From NCBI RefSeq assembly GCF_025698545.1, contig NC_068571.1, positions 51,431,733-51,495,732 on the forward strand: a stretch of DNA of 64,000 bases. Reading direction: 5' to 3'. Positions 24,226 through 37,000 of this stretch are shown in pieces. This stretch comes from Gossypium raimondii (taxonomy: Eukaryota; Streptophyta; Magnoliopsida; Malvales; Malvaceae). A model generated the notes under the pieces. The model did no database searches. It saw only the letters and a program-made list of their open reading frames with translations, and was not told the origin of the DNA. A program made the translations under genes and the position numbers. Positions within the stretch are counted from its first letter, which is position 1. Each line of letters begins with the position of its first letter.

Positions 24226-26402
24226 GTAGGGGCTCATCTTACACATTAACAATTTGTTAACCAATTCATTTAATGAAAATATTTATTCAAAACTCTTAAG
24301 TAGGATCTATAGCATCTTGACATGTTCTTTCCCATTTAACCTTTATTCATCTCTTTGAACTATGGCATGCTTAAATCATCAATTTCCTTAATATCGTTTA
24401 AGGTAAGTTCACTAACCATCTATATCTATACACTATTAAAGCTCATTATCATGTGAAATTCTCTTTTGATTACCTATACATTTACCTAATTCTCTTACTT
24501 TTAACCATCTATAGTAACATTTAAAGTTTATTAACAATATTTAACTCATTTTCGCCCATAGTAAACTCTAGTAAAACCAACTCGAGTACACGAGACTCCT
24601 CTACCACACCAATGAGCACTGAAGTGCGAAACTATAAGATAGAGCAAACATCCCTCCACCACACCAAAGAGCTCATAAGAGCATAAACTACGCCACACCA
24701 AGATGCACATAAGTGCAAGGCCTGAAGGCGATATAAAGCGCACATAAGTGCGAAAACTCCGACAAAACTCCAACACGCTACAGCCCTTAATTGGGATGCC
24801 AACCGTATCCTAACATTTCACTAAGCCTACTAGGGCACTTTACAATTATAATTAACAAGTATCTAACAAAGCCATTAACAAACGCATTTACACACATCAT
24901 ATAAGGGCACCTTAGCATATTCATGTTCAAAATCATATTAATAAAGGGCTTTTGAGCATGTTCTTCTCCACATATGGGCACCATACGTTCTTTTCATATT
25001 TCTCTAGGCATTGTAACATATCCATTTCATATAATAGCTCCCAAAAGCGAAAAGTCATATTTTCATTCTTCATCTTTTACATATCAATTCCCGTATTTTA
25101 ACATGATATCGACTAAAAACATAAATTCACCAATAAGTCTTATTTTTTGCCACAATGCTACCTATCCATATTTTTACATTAATAATATAATTTTACATGT
25201 CAAACCATGCTTATTAACACTTTCATAACAATTAATATCTCCATATCATATTTTTGTTTTACAAAACGTTTCTTAACTAACAATTCCAATATAACACATA
25301 TCATTTAAACCATGAAATTTGTATATGTTTATTACAAATTTCCATCCATATTTATCACTTATATTTTTACCTAATTCATATAAACTTTAATATAAAATAA
25401 ATAAGAGTATCCAAGGTACTTTAGCTTAATGGGTGCTTTAAAACACTTAATCAAGCTTCCATGAACTCCACTCTATCATCATTCAAGCTTATAATTTCCA
25501 TAAATCATCATCTCCTTATTTTCATACAACAAAAATACATTCAAAACTAAATATAAATTTCTTCTAAGCTTTCTCATTACAAATCATAGCAAATATCAAA
25601 CTAACATAGGTGTAGGAAATCATTTCTTATCTTATTAGAGTTTTCTCACTCAAGCCATGAATTATCCCACTAAAACCCATGAAACCCTAGGCTTCCATGG
25701 TTGAAATTAATGAAGGAAATGAGCTCAGGGGTTGGTTTCATGAAGATTTCAACATTATCTCATGGTGGGTAATGGAAATTTTGAGAGAACATGGGAAAAT
25801 AAGAAAGGAGATGAAGAAGAAGAACAATGGCTATTGCTACTAACTGGAAAAGAAGAGAAAATGAGGCTGATCAGGGTTCTCGTCCCCTACAAAAATATCA
25901 ACATGTGGGTAATTTCCTTAATACGGGGTTCCCACTGTCTAAAATAATTTCAGATACTAAATATCATATTTAAATATTATTTCCATCATAAATGTCTCAG
26001 AAATTGAGCAAATTACCCTTTATGGCAAAATTACCATATTTCCCCATTTTATCTTTTTTAATGATTTTTTTGTCAAAACTCGATACTTAGACCAATTCAA
26101 GATCATAAATCATAATAAATATTTAATATAAGTCATTGAGCGGTGAGAATTACAGTTTTTCGCTTTTTATGGTGAAAATGTGAAATTTATAATTTAATCC
26201 CTAAACTTTTCAAATTTTACAATTTGATCCTTTTGTCACATTTCCACTTCTAAATTCTTTTCAAAATTTTTCCATCTCAATTATCAACTTTGATTCCATA
26301 AGATTCCTTTAACCAATTCAATTTCCAAATTTTCTCACCGATTCACTATATCAGTTACCAGAATAGTGCCACGTGTCCAATCGAAAATTTTGGAATGTTA
26401 CA
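24226..26402 (-). mobile_element. Ty3/gypsy-type LTR fossil, probably a solo LTR, minus strand
   Basis: Read on the minus strand the unit begins TGTAACATTCCAAAATTTTC at 26402 and runs through GGACACGTGGCAC and a pyrimidine-rich leader with ACCATGGAAGCCTAGGG near 25690. It continues through a CACTTATGTGC-type repeat zone near 24620-24740. These resemble long gypsy LTRs I associate with cotton. No gag or pol lies beside it, so a solo LTR is likely. The other edge is not resolved (placed near 24.2 kb) and I could not find a matching target duplication. Small open frames inside it are not genes. Confidence 0.55.
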
Positions 26403-26795
26403 CCTTAAACTAGAGCTTTCTGTCAAAACACCCCGAAATGAATGGAAAAGTCAGCGTTGTTAACTTTGTTGACATGGCAATCCACGTGTATGTCACGTTA
26501 GTAATAAATTAAATTTTCTAAAAATTATAGAATATTATTATAATTTTTATTATTAAATAAATTTTATATTTTTATCATTTTTATTTTCTATTTTTATTTT
26601 TTTGACTTATATTTTTTAAATTAAAAAAATATTAATTGTTAACGTGGCATATACATGGGTGTCATGTGAGCAAAATTAACAAATATTAACTTTTCATTCA
26701 TTTTGATATAATTTGGCTAACAACCTAAGTAAAAAGCTAAAAGGTAAAAATTTGAAAGGACGACTAAAATGACTTCTTTTTAGAAAGTCATTATG
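26403..26795. repeat. Foldback MITE-like unit next to the LTR
   Basis: It contains a central GACATGGCAATCCACGTGTATG-type block and a complementary ACGTGGCATATACATGGGTG block, flanked by CAGCGTTGTTAACTTTGTT against AAATTAACAAATATTAAC. The right end carries GGACGACTAAAATGACTTC. The left end seems cut by the LTR. Confidence 0.45.
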
Positions 26796-27385
26796 TCTTG
26801 TTTTTATACATTTGTGATATGAATTTTGAATTATTGATTGGTATAGTGAAATTTTTAATGTCGTAAGTCTTGATGTAGTCGCATCAAGTAAAATTAAAAC
26901 AACTTCAAAATTTATGTTAAAATGAAATAAATTAAACTAGGAAGTTTTAGAAGAATGAAAAATGCGTTTTTTTCATTTAAACAACAATTTATTAATTTAT
27001 TAATATATAAACAATTATATCGTTTTATAAAGATATACAAAATTAAATTCAATGATTAAAAGAGAGAAATTGACGTATAAGAGATAAGCCTCATTGATGT
27101 TGATAGATTGCCACCTTACCGTAACAATTGTCTCACCTATAAAATGCTTCGCGACACAAAACTGTGCTTCATTTGTCAAATTGAACCTCTTTGTGTTCAC
27201 ACACAACCTTCACCTTTTTCACACCTTTTCTTCACTTTTCAAATCCTATTTTTTCCTTCTTTTTTTTTTAAAAAATTCAGTATCTTTCCAATTTCACCTT
27301 AAATCTCTTTCATATATATGAATATCTCAGCTTTGGCATTTCAAGACCCCATTTTTTTTCTTGTTTTTCTTTGTTTTCTTTTGAA

Positions 27386-28852
27386 ATGAATAACGGTGAA
27401 AATTGCAAACGGCGACGAAAGGAGGGGTTCACTGCCGACGAAGACCACGGCGAAAACGACGATAGCTGTTCCAGTGGTCGTGAAACGAAGAAGAAAGATT
27501 TGAATGGTATCATCACTTCGTTAATCTTGCTTGATGAGCAAGAAAAGCGAGATCGGGAGGAACGAAACGATGCGTTTAAAGAAGAGAAATCGGTTATGGA
27601 GTCTACTCATACCAAAGGAACCCGAACCATGCTTGAATTTCACTCTAATTTAAACGATTATTACTCTAAAATCGACGAAGCCGACCGTGTAAAGCGGAAG
27701 AAATCCCGTGTCAAGGCGGCGACTGTGGTTGCTACAGCTTCGAATCATGTGGCTGACGACGGGAATGGGAAATCCGGGTCGGGTCAACAGAGACGGTTAT
27801 GGGTGAAAGATAGGTCAAACGCATGGTGGGATGAATGTAACCGACCCGATTACCCGGAAGAAGAATTCAAGAAGGCGTTTAGGATGAGCAAGTCAACGTT
27901 TGACCTCATATGCGATGAGTTAAACGCCGTTATCGCCAAAGAAGACACCACGTTACGGAACGCGATCCCGGTGAAACAAAGGGTTGCTGTTTGCATTTGG
28001 CGTTTGGCGACGGGTGAACCGTTACGGCTCGTTTCGAAACGGTTCGGTTTAGGCATCTCGACGTGTCACAAACTGGTCCTCGAAGTCTGTTCAGCAATAC
28101 GCAACGTTTTGATGCCGAAATACTTACAATGGCCGGACGAAGACTCATTACGGAAAATAAAACAACAATTCGAGGGCATTTCTGGAATACCAAACGCCGT
28201 CGGATCGATGTACACTACACATATACCAATCATCGCTCCGAAGATAAGCGTGGCCGCATATTTCAATAAAAGACACACAGAACGGAACCAGAAAACGTCG
28301 TATTCGATCACCGTACAAGGCGTCGTCGACCCGACCGGAGTTTTCACCGACGTATGTATCGGTTGGCCCGGTTCAATGACCGACGATCAAGTCCTCGAAA
28401 AATCAGCTCTTTTCCAAAGGGCTAAAAACGGTGGTCTATTGAACGGCGTTTGGGTGGTCGGAAACTCTGGGTATCCATTAATGGATTGGGTTTTAGTTCC
28501 TTACAATCAACAGCATTTAACATGGACACAACACGCATTCAATGAAAAGATTGGTGAGATCCAAAAGGTAGCTAAAGAAGCATTTGGGAGATTAAAAGGG
28601 AGATGGTGTTGTTTACAGAAAAGAACGGAGGTGAAATTACAGGATTTGCCGGTGGTGCTCGGAGCATGCTGCGTTTTACATAATATTTGTGAAATGAAAA
28701 AGGAAGGGATCGATCCTGAGTTGAAAGTTGAGGTTATTGATGATGAAATGGTGGCTGAAGATGGGTTAAGATCGGTGAGTTCATTGAAAGCTAGAGATGC
28801 TATTGCTCATAATCTTTTACATCATGGTCTTGCTGGTACTGGGTTTCTGTAA
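27386..28852 (+). CDS. Domesticated PIF/Harbinger transposase-derived protein (HARBI1/ALP1-like)
   Basis: A single-exon gene of 488 aa from ATG 27386 (the upstream in-frame codon at 27371 is TTG). The N-terminal third is charged with basic clusters (KRRRK, KRKKSRVK) and may serve as a nuclear signal. A tri-helix/Myb-like region (WVKDRSNAWWDECN) and the Harbinger nuclease core follow. The core keeps the DDE fold motifs, but two acidic positions are changed: GSMYTTHI at residues 273-280 where active enzymes have an Asp before GTHI, and GNSGY at 359-363 (Asn360 for Asp). Glu398 of KEAFGRLKGRW remains. From memory it is closest to Arabidopsis At5g12010/At4g29780, annotated as stress-responsive 'nuclease' genes and related to ALP1, a Polycomb-associated domesticated transposase. 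The intact frame without terminal repeats nearby supports a host gene. Nuclease activity is unlikely; a chromatin role is inference. Confidence 0.9.
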   Translation: MNNGENCKRRRKEGFTADEDHGENDDSCSSGRETKKKDLNGIITSLILLDEQEKRDREERNDAFKEEKSVMESTHTKGTRTMLEFHSNLNDYYSKIDEADRVKRKKSRVKAATVVATASNHVADDGNGKSGSGQQRRLWVKDRSNAWWDECNRPDYPEEEFKKAFRMSKSTFDLICDELNAVIAKEDTTLRNAIPVKQRVAVCIWRLATGEPLRLVSKRFGLGISTCHKLVLEVCSAIRNVLMPKYLQWPDEDSLRKIKQQFEGISGIPNAVGSMYTTHIPIIAPKISVAAYFNKRHTERNQKTSYSITVQGVVDPTGVFTDVCIGWPGSMTDDQVLEKSALFQRAKNGGLLNGVWVVGNSGYPLMDWVLVPYNQQHLTWTQHAFNEKIGEIQKVAKEAFGRLKGRWCCLQKRTEVKLQDLPVVLGACCVLHNICEMKKEGIDPELKVEVIDDEMVAEDGLRSVSSLKARDAIAHNLLHHGLAGTGFL

Positions 28853-30642
28853 TTTATAATATATACCCAAAAATGGAAATATTTATGTTCTTTTAAAAAA
28901 ATTAGAAATTCATTTTTTGGGGGATTAGTTGTTGTAGAAGATAATGTGTATTAGGGTTTATAGTTCTTTGATTATGGAATAAATTATATGAATGAAAATC
29001 TAACATAGAAACATTCTTTTAAATGTTCAATAATTGTAAAGTTATATTGAAATGCTGTTTTTATTCTTCTTTTCAGTTTTGTTTTGTTGTTATTAATGCA
29101 ATTGTTTGTAAATTTTGGGTCTATTTCTATATTACAGAATAGTTGTTAATTTCAGCTTATTAATTAAAAATTTAAAATCCTCTTTTTTAATGGAAATGTT
29201 TTAAAATTTATTTTCATTTTATGTTGACACAACACTATTTATAAAAATTTTAAAAATAGCATGAATTATATGTGGATGGTCATATGGGTTGTTATATTTA
29301 AAATTTAACGTTTTACTTCATATTTCCATTTTTTAAAAATAATTTAATTCTTTTCAAAAGGTTGAGGTCAAATTTAACTAAATAATAATAATAATTAGAT
29401 TAATAAAAAATATAAATATTAAAAATCATAAAAATTAAAATAAGGAATTGGAAGTCCAATTACACTTTTAATTATAATTTTAAATTAAAATATTGTTCAA
29501 AATTACCAATTAAAATATTATTTTATATCTTTAATATTTTATGAAAATAAATTTATAATAAAATTAAAATAAATTAACATAGTGCGTGGTAATTTTAGAT
29601 TAGAAATATGATATGATAGAACTAAAACATGATATAATTTAAAAAAATAATAATAAATTAAGTAATAAAATATATTTATTTATAAATAATTATTATGTTA
29701 GAAAAAGCAGGACACATGTCCTCAGGGCCTTCTTTTTATCACGAGGGAGATAGTTAGGTGTGGAATTGAGAAATGATTTGGACACTACTCTTATATGTAA
29801 TGTATAGATTCATGGATATAAATTTAAATTTTGAGGATATTTGAAGGACTAAAACTAAAATTATACCATCATTTTAAAATTCATAAAAAAAAAGAAGAAG
29901 AAAGCTTTGTTTATTCCTTCTTCTTTTTTCATCCTTCTTTGATAAACTAATAAAAATAAAATTTTAGGGAAGTGATTTTCTAGATAAACAAATTTTGGGT
30001 TGATTTTCAAAAATAAGTCCTTGTAATTTTAAAAATAGGTGAGTAGTTTTTCTTTTTATTTCAAAATATCACAACAACTAATTTAAAAGAAAAAGAAAAT
30101 ATTAACAATTTGAACCTAAATTTTAAAATACGAAAAATAGAAAGATTAAATTCTTAAAATTTAAAAAGTGGAGAGACTTTAAGCAAATTTAACCTCTTTT
30201 GTAGACTGATTAATTGTTAATGTAAAAAGATAACAATGATAAGCATAAAGAAGCTTCTGAACAAATAAAAAAAATAAAAAAAAAGAAGGTTGAATTTGAA
30301 GTTTATCACCACAATTATTGATTTATCGAATAAATAAATGAATAAAAAGAAAAGGGTTTAATCCTGGTGACTTAATCCCCAAGTCTAGAAACCATAAATA
30401 AATACAGATTTGACTTCATGTGCAAGTCTCGAGATCAGAATTATTTGTGGGACGACTTTGAACAACAAACAAAATAGTGGTATTTTTAAAAAAATTCTTT
30501 TCACATTGAAGTCTTACCACTCCCAAAGTGGGATGGTGCCACCAAATAATTGACATTTTAGAAGCTTTTAGATGACCTGACAGAGAATTGCAGGTATATT
30601 CCCACTGTCAAATGCATGTATGTCATTGCAATTAAAAATCTA
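28853..30642. other. AT-rich intergenic DNA
   Basis: The first 200 bases are probably the 3' UTR of the transposase-derived gene. The remainder has no protein-like frame. A block near 29705-29815 (GGACACATGTCCTCAGGGCC, then CTTATATGTAATGTATAG) resembles the repeat edges at 18.2 and 20.1 kb. Confidence 0.45.
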
Positions 30643-31587
30643 GGGTAATTTGTAATTAAAGTTATTAAACTATTAGTAAGTTTTCGTTTTGGTCATTCAA
30701 CTTTAAAAAGTTACAAAATGGTTACTGAACTATTTGAAAGTTTTTATTTAAGCCATTGGGTTGTTATGGTTTTTTTTTAAAAAAGTCCTGCGAGCGAGTT
30801 CTGAGTGATTATTCGACGATCGATACAGTAAATCAGTACCCATTGATGAGTAGAAGAACATACCTTAGATCTAAAGTTGTTAATCAAATTTGTGATGTTC
30901 AAAGTTGGTTTATGAAGAAAAAAAACTGAATTGTAGAAGAGAATGGAAAGGAAAGCTTTTGATTGATACAAGCAATGTAAATAAAAAAAGGTCAAAATGA
31001 TAAATTTGGCCACGAACGTTTGTATGTTTTGTCAAAATGATCTTAATTGTATTTTTGAGTCTTTTTTGGCCATCAATCTTTGTTTTTTTTATTCAATCTG
31101 CTTTTTCTAACAGATTTAATGAAAGTACTGTTAAAAAAGTTAACGGGGATGATGTAGAATATTTTTAATAAGATGGAATTTATTACTTAGATAACCCAAT
31201 AAGGTAATTATGTGTGGAAAATGATAAAATAAATAAATAATACATTAAATTAAAAAAATAACTCTTAATTTAAAGAAGATAAACGTAATTACCTAAAAAA
31301 ATTAACTAAATAGAAAAATTTCTCAATAAACAAATGTATGAAAGATTGAAACATTGAATTTATTCATTAAATCTGTTAAAAAATGCAGTTTGAAAAAAAA
31401 AATCAAAGGTTGATGGCCAAAAAAGGCTAAAAAATACAATTAGGGCTATTTGGACAAAACATGCAAACGTTAGTGGCCAAATTTATCATAAAGCCGTTAC
31501 TTAAATAAAAACTTTCAATCATTTTGTAACTTTTTTAAGTTGAGTGACCAAAACATAAGTTTATTAATAGTTTGGGTGGAATTTACC
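30643..31587. repeat. Outer MITE of a nested pair, 945 bp
   Basis: The left arm GGGTAATTTGTAATTAAAGT through GGTCATTCAACTTTAAAAAG and AAGTTTTTATTTAAGCC pairs with the right arm from TTACTTAAATAAAAACTTTC through AAGTTGAGTGACCAAAACA to GGAATTTACCC. The arms are about 110 bp. A second inverted-repeat unit sits inside it. Confidence 0.6.
30997..31490. repeat. Inner MITE nested in the 30643-31587 element
   Basis: The left arm ATGATAAATTTGGCCACGAA through TTTTTGGCCATCAATCTTTG pairs with the right arm from AAAGGTTGATGGCCAAAAAA to AGTGGCCAAATTTATCAT. Arms are about 90 bp and the unit is roughly 490 bp. The ends resemble the AATGATAAATTTAGTCC family. Confidence 0.6.
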
Positions 31588-32126
31588 CAAAAATCTTCTG
31601 TGAATTTGTGACGTTTTTTTCCAAGAGCAGACAACATGAAAAACATTTTAACAAACTTATCTGATTGAAAACAATGGTTGACATGATAGATATCCTCTTC
31701 TTACATCTTCACATGCCTCCACGCGTTTAAATAGAAAAATGTTTTTAAAAAAATTTATTTGGTTGGGAAAATATAAAATAACCTAATAATTGTTTTTATT
31801 AAATGTATCCTCTATCACAAATAAGGAAAAGACTATAAAATTATTTAAAACAAGTCCATTAATAATGACAATAATATAAGATGTCTTCAACTAAAAATAA
31901 TTAAACAATAAAATATAATTATACAACATGTGAAGTTTCCTAAAATAATAATAGAAATAAATAATAAATAAAATATAATTAAAATTAAATATTACTAAAA
32001 GAATTTAGGTAAAAAATTGGGGGCAAATTACCAAAAAAGCCCTAATTTTTTAAAATTTACCGAAATGGGCCCGGTATTTTATTATTTACCGGAATGGACC
32101 ATTTTCCCCGAAATCGCGTCCACGTC
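31588..32126. other. Intergenic DNA with a partial copy of the next element's repeat
   Basis: At 32025-32126 there is a second, direct copy of part of the terminal repeat of the following element (GGGCAAATTACC, ACCGAAATGGGCCC, TTACCGGAATGGACC, CCGAAATCGCGTCCACGTCA). The rest is AT-rich and empty. Confidence 0.5.
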
Positions 32127-33159
32127 AACAAATTTCAATTTTCATCTCAAGAATAAAAGTTAATTGGTATATCGATCCAATTTTTGGGCAATTTACCAAT
32201 AAAAGCCATTTTTTTCAAAAATTACCGAAATGAGCCCATTTTTTAATTATTTACCGGAATGGGCCATTTTCCCCGAAATCGCGTCCACGTCAGCGCGATG
32301 TCAGGGGACGTGTCAGAACATTGCATCCACGTCAGCGCGCTTTGCTTACGTGGACACAAATCGGGCCTAGGAGAACGCGATTTGCTGACGTGGATGAACA
32401 GTTTATGTTTTTCAGCTTGGAAAACTTTGAAAGGCCATAACTTTTGGCTCGGTTGTCCGATTGAGACGATTTTTTTTATTTCGAATAACTTTTCGAGATC
32501 TACGCTCTGACAAACAGCCGAAGGCGGTTTGCCGCAGTTTTCGTCGAAAAAGATCCTTTTTTGCCCCCTAAATTTTGATTTTTTTGGTTTAAATTTGAAT
32601 TTTGAAACATTCAAATCATTATTTTTCTTATTTATTTGAAGTAAATACCGGATTCTTTTTTACAGAATTGTTGTATTATTTTTTCTGATTTGACACGTGT
32701 ATGGAATAGGTCCGATAAATCGTTAGAACGTAAGTAATATAATTAAGATAATAACAGTATTTCTATAATATGTCAATTAATTAGTTTGGCTTAGTTGGTT
32801 AAGATGCTTGCTCTTTTCCTTTAGTATCTTGTTGGTAACAATTTTGAATCTTTTTTGTACTTGTTGCTATTGATGTAATATTGAATAGTTAATTGATTAA
32901 AAAATAAATACAAGTACAAAAAGATTCAAAATTTATTTTTTCAAAATACCGAAAAAGCAGAAAGATTTCCTGACGCGTACCCTGACATCGCGCTGACGTG
33001 GACGCGATTTCCCGGAAAAAGGACCATTCCGGTAAATAATTAAAAAATGGGCTCATTTCGGTAATTTTTGAAAAAAATAGCTTTTATTGGTAAATTGCCC
33101 AAAAATTGGATCGATATACCAATTAACTTTTATTCTTGAGATGAAAATTGAAATTTGTT
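32127..33159. mobile_element. Long-TIR DNA element, about 1033 bp (possibly Mutator-like)
   Basis: Arms of about 180 bp at 32127-32306 and 32980-33159 are near-identical inverted repeats; for example AATTGGTATATCGATCCAAT on the left and the matching ATTGGATCGATATACCAATT on the right, and GCGTCCACGTCAGCGCGATG against CATCGCGCTGACGTGGACGC. The interior is less AT-rich than the flanks and carries repeated GCTGACGTGGA-type blocks. It has no transposase frame; the 123-aa minus-strand frame there shows no domain. Long TIRs suit Mutator-like elements, but I could not find a 9-bp target duplication, so the class is open. A stretch near 32786-32850 (TGGCTTAGTTGGTTAAGATG) looks tRNA-like. Confidence 0.6.
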
Positions 33160-34085
33160 ATTATATTTTTTAATTGATATATATCATTATACTTTTGAAC
33201 TAAAAGTAAATTTATCACTATACTTTTAATTTTATGTTTTATTTGATTAAATCTTGGTACGAAATTTAGAATTTTGTTTAAATTTTGCTATTCAATTTCA
33301 ATTTAAAACAATATAAAAGAATTAAATTAAAATTATTTAAAATATATTATTTTAATAATTAAAATAATAAATTAAACTTGTTAATATTTTATAAAATAAC
33401 TTATTATTAACTATTAAAATAAAACATTTGAAATAGTACTTTTGGGGTTGCATTTCATTTTCAAATAATCAAAAGTGAAAACTTTTAATTAAACAAATAA
33501 TATTTAATGACAAAATTCAACCACATAATAATTAAGTGTAAAATTTATCCATATTTTCAACATCTAATAACAAAAATTAATTAAAATAAATAATTTTTAA
33601 AATTTCTAAAATTATCTACCAAATAAACTCAATAATTAATCCTCCACCTTTTATAAGCTTATAGGCCCATTAAAATGTAAATACTAACCACAAATTTTAA
33701 AATAAATAATTTCAATATTCAGTATTATGCATTTCAAACGAAAAAAATTATTATTTCGGTGATAAAATTCATTAATTGAAATTAAAAATAAAATAGTCAT
33801 AAATCTCATATCACCATTACCTAAGAGAATGCAAATATTAAAATTATCCCAGATTTAGATGTGGGACAGACCCAATCCAAAAGGCACCACTAATATTTAA
33901 AAAGGAAGCAATAGGTAACAACTAAAAATAACTAATAACTAATGCCTAATACATTGTTTTTATTAGGATGATTATTATTCATGATATTACTAGAGAGTAT
34001 TCAGTTTAGTAAAAAAGTATAACAGTAAAAAGCCACCACAACTACTTTCCATACTAGATCTCTAGTAAAAACAAAGACAAATCCC
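33160..34085. other. AT-rich intergenic DNA and 3' UTR of the aminopeptidase gene
   Basis: No gene frame. The last part before 34086 should include the 3' UTR of the minus-strand aminopeptidase gene. Confidence 0.5.
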
Positions 34086-37000
34086 TTAGTATTTCCTGTA
34101 AGCTAACTCCTGTATGGCCTCACCCAGATTTTGCTCTGCCTGAATGCTCTTAACCCAGTTGGCATTAATGTTAACCCGCTCCAGGCTCTGCTTCAATGTC
34201 CTTGCAATCGAAGGCATTGATCGGTTGGCAAAGAACTCCTCCACTTCCTTCACTTTTTCAAATGATGCAAACTGTTTACAAGCAAAAACAATCAGATATC
34301 GTAATTTATAACCACCTCTAAGCTAACTAAACATGGTCGAATACGAACAAGAGTATGCAAATGCAAATTCCAGATTATGAAGTTGCGCAAAGAGAAGCAC
34401 AAACCGGTGAGACAACTGCACTGACAAAACGTGTTATCAGGAATCCACTACCGTAGGTTTTTAAAATGAGATCCCAGTTTTCCTACATCACCATTAGCAG
34501 AAAGATTGGATTTAGAAGAAAGAAAATGGTAATAAAAAGAAAAAGGGTACTAAAAATCAACAATAATTTTGTTCGTGTTGTGCCAAGGAGATTACCTTGA
34601 ACCAAGTCCAGGCAACTTCACGACCTTCCTTGCTAACAGCAAGTGCATACATAGCGTCTTGGCTGCGAACCTGAACAAAAAGAAAAAGGGAAGGAAATTG
34701 TTGTTGAGAACATTGCATTTTAGAGATTTTACTTATATTTGGATAAATGGCTGCTCTTTAACGGTTAGAATACCTCAGGAGACAATGAAAACTTTAGAAC
34801 TTCACTAATTATACCCTGATCGGGACAAGATGGCAATGAACCTACAAATTGCGAGAAGTAATATCATCATCAAATTCATTGACTCAGAATCTGAATCACA
34901 ATGAAAAGGATTCTTCGGTACCTAAAATGCGGATTTTCTCCTGGCTTAAATCAGTCTCTCTATAAACTTTCAAAAGAGAGTCAAAACCAGCTCTATTGGA
35001 GGAGGTGACTGTCTGCATGACAGCTACATATGCTGCCTGAAACCATAGTTAATAGTTAACCGGTGGGTATAAAAATGGGGGACAATTGTCTGAATTAACC
35101 CTTGAAAATCAAAAGTAATCTCAACTACCTTTCTTGTGTCTGGGGGGAGGAGTGGTGTGTTTCTGTCTTTCAAGAATGCATCAAATCGTCTGCTTGCTTC
35201 ACTCAATGTCTCCTTGTGTCCAAGCATAGCAAGCGCAGTCAAAATTTCTCCTCTCAACATTGAATCCAGATGACTCTCACCTTGTGTAGCATCCCAACCG
35301 AGCTTCCTATAATACATTAAAACAGGGAACTTAATTTATACTTTGGAATGCTATCTATGCAGATAAAAAAAATGTAATAAGCCTGAGTTTCCATTTGCTG
35401 ATGAAAAACAGGAAGAAGCCATGAATCAAATAAAATGGACAATAGCCTCTCAACTGGTTTTTAAAAAATTGCCATGTGTGTTACTATACCCGATCAGAGT
35501 TAACATCTACTTGGAAGTCATCATTAATCCACAGCATGCAAACAGTATCCCATATTTCCAGGAAACCCATAATTACATTTAAGATAACTTACTCAGCAGA
35601 ATATTGGAAAATGTTAATGAAAAATTGATTGATGTTATCCATTAGCTCAGGTCTTGCATCAGCTGCAATCCTCCCAACCTTGTATGTTATCTGTGAAAAG
35701 CAAGAGCTGGAATCAGGACTCGGAGCATAATTGAAGTAACTTTAAACAAGAATGAGAGATAAGCATTACACTAATTAAGTTGGACAGCACGGTATAGTCA
35801 AGTTCCTCTCTGTAGGCACCCATCAAGGTAAGCAAGGAAGTCAAAGGCAGCTGGCGTGCCATACAAAGTGCAAATGAATCATCAAGAATGCCTGTAATAG
35901 GAAGATGTAATGTTATCTCTTGTACCATTCTCGAACAATATGCAATCTCATAAAACTATTCAAATTACCAAATCTGTCAGTTGGAGTCAAGTATTTGTTT
36001 TCTATAGCATAGCGGAGTCTAGCGGCAAGTTCCTCATCATATTTCACCCTATAGAAACCAGTCTGATCCACATTAAGCTTTATCCAAGCACTTTTATTGC
36101 TATCAGAAGCGAACTCCTTTACATCATAATTTTCGGACTTAGTTTGCAACAAAAAGCTTTTCTTCTTGTCATATGACCCACAACAAAATGTTATTGGGAC
36201 AATCCACTGCCCATCCCCAAGGGAACCACTAGAGAAGAATTGTGACTGCCATTCATTACATCAATTGTTAGCAGTAGCTATGATAACAACAGCAAATAAA
36301 ACCAGCATAAAATGAAACAGGTCAACGAGTTTGAATTGAAGGATATCATTTTAACGTATTAGCTAAACAGAAAACCCCATTTCCCCATACCGATCCCCAA
36401 CATAAAAAAACTAAACATGATTAAACCTGCTCAAATTCCAACTTCTGATCTTTGAATTTGACAGAGACAACCGGATACCCCTTTTGTTTTGTCCATGTAT
36501 TCATCAGTTTGGTCACTGGTTCACCAGATCCCTCCTCAAGTGCAGCCCATAAGTCTTCTGTCTTCGCATTTGAGTATGCATGTTTTTTTATATATGAAGC
36601 AAGTGACCGCTGATTGCAGGAATATTTCACATGTAAATAAATCAATTAACCTTTTGAGTTTAGAATAGTCAAAGAAAAGCGATACTAATTTAAATTCATA
36701 AATGTGAGAGAAGGTTCACATAAACACATGGCATCAGACACATTTATGAAGTAAATAAATAAAAATCAACATTCCATCATTTGTTCTCCTTCAGTGTTCA
36801 CAGAGAAATACTTACTAGCAAGAAGTCTTAATACAGATTCAAAAGATGCATTTAAAATAAGAACTATCACATGCAAAATATTAGCACAATCATTAGGAAG
36901 TCAACTCATACATGAATCATAATGCATGTAACAAGCCAGACCAACCTGAAAGCATTCAGCACCTAAATAGCTTTGTAGCATGCGTATAACAGAGGCACCT

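Noticed and set aside
24546-25947. Several 60-85 aa frames
   Set aside because: All fall in the LTR fossil and show no gag, pol or host domain.
32243-32614. 123-aa minus-strand frame in the long-TIR element
   Set aside because: No transposase or other motif; the openness follows from the less AT-rich repeat sequence.
32786-32850. tRNA-like stretch TGGCTTAGTTGGTTAAGATG
   Set aside because: It cannot be folded by eye into a full cloverleaf and lacks a proper B box, so not a tRNA gene.
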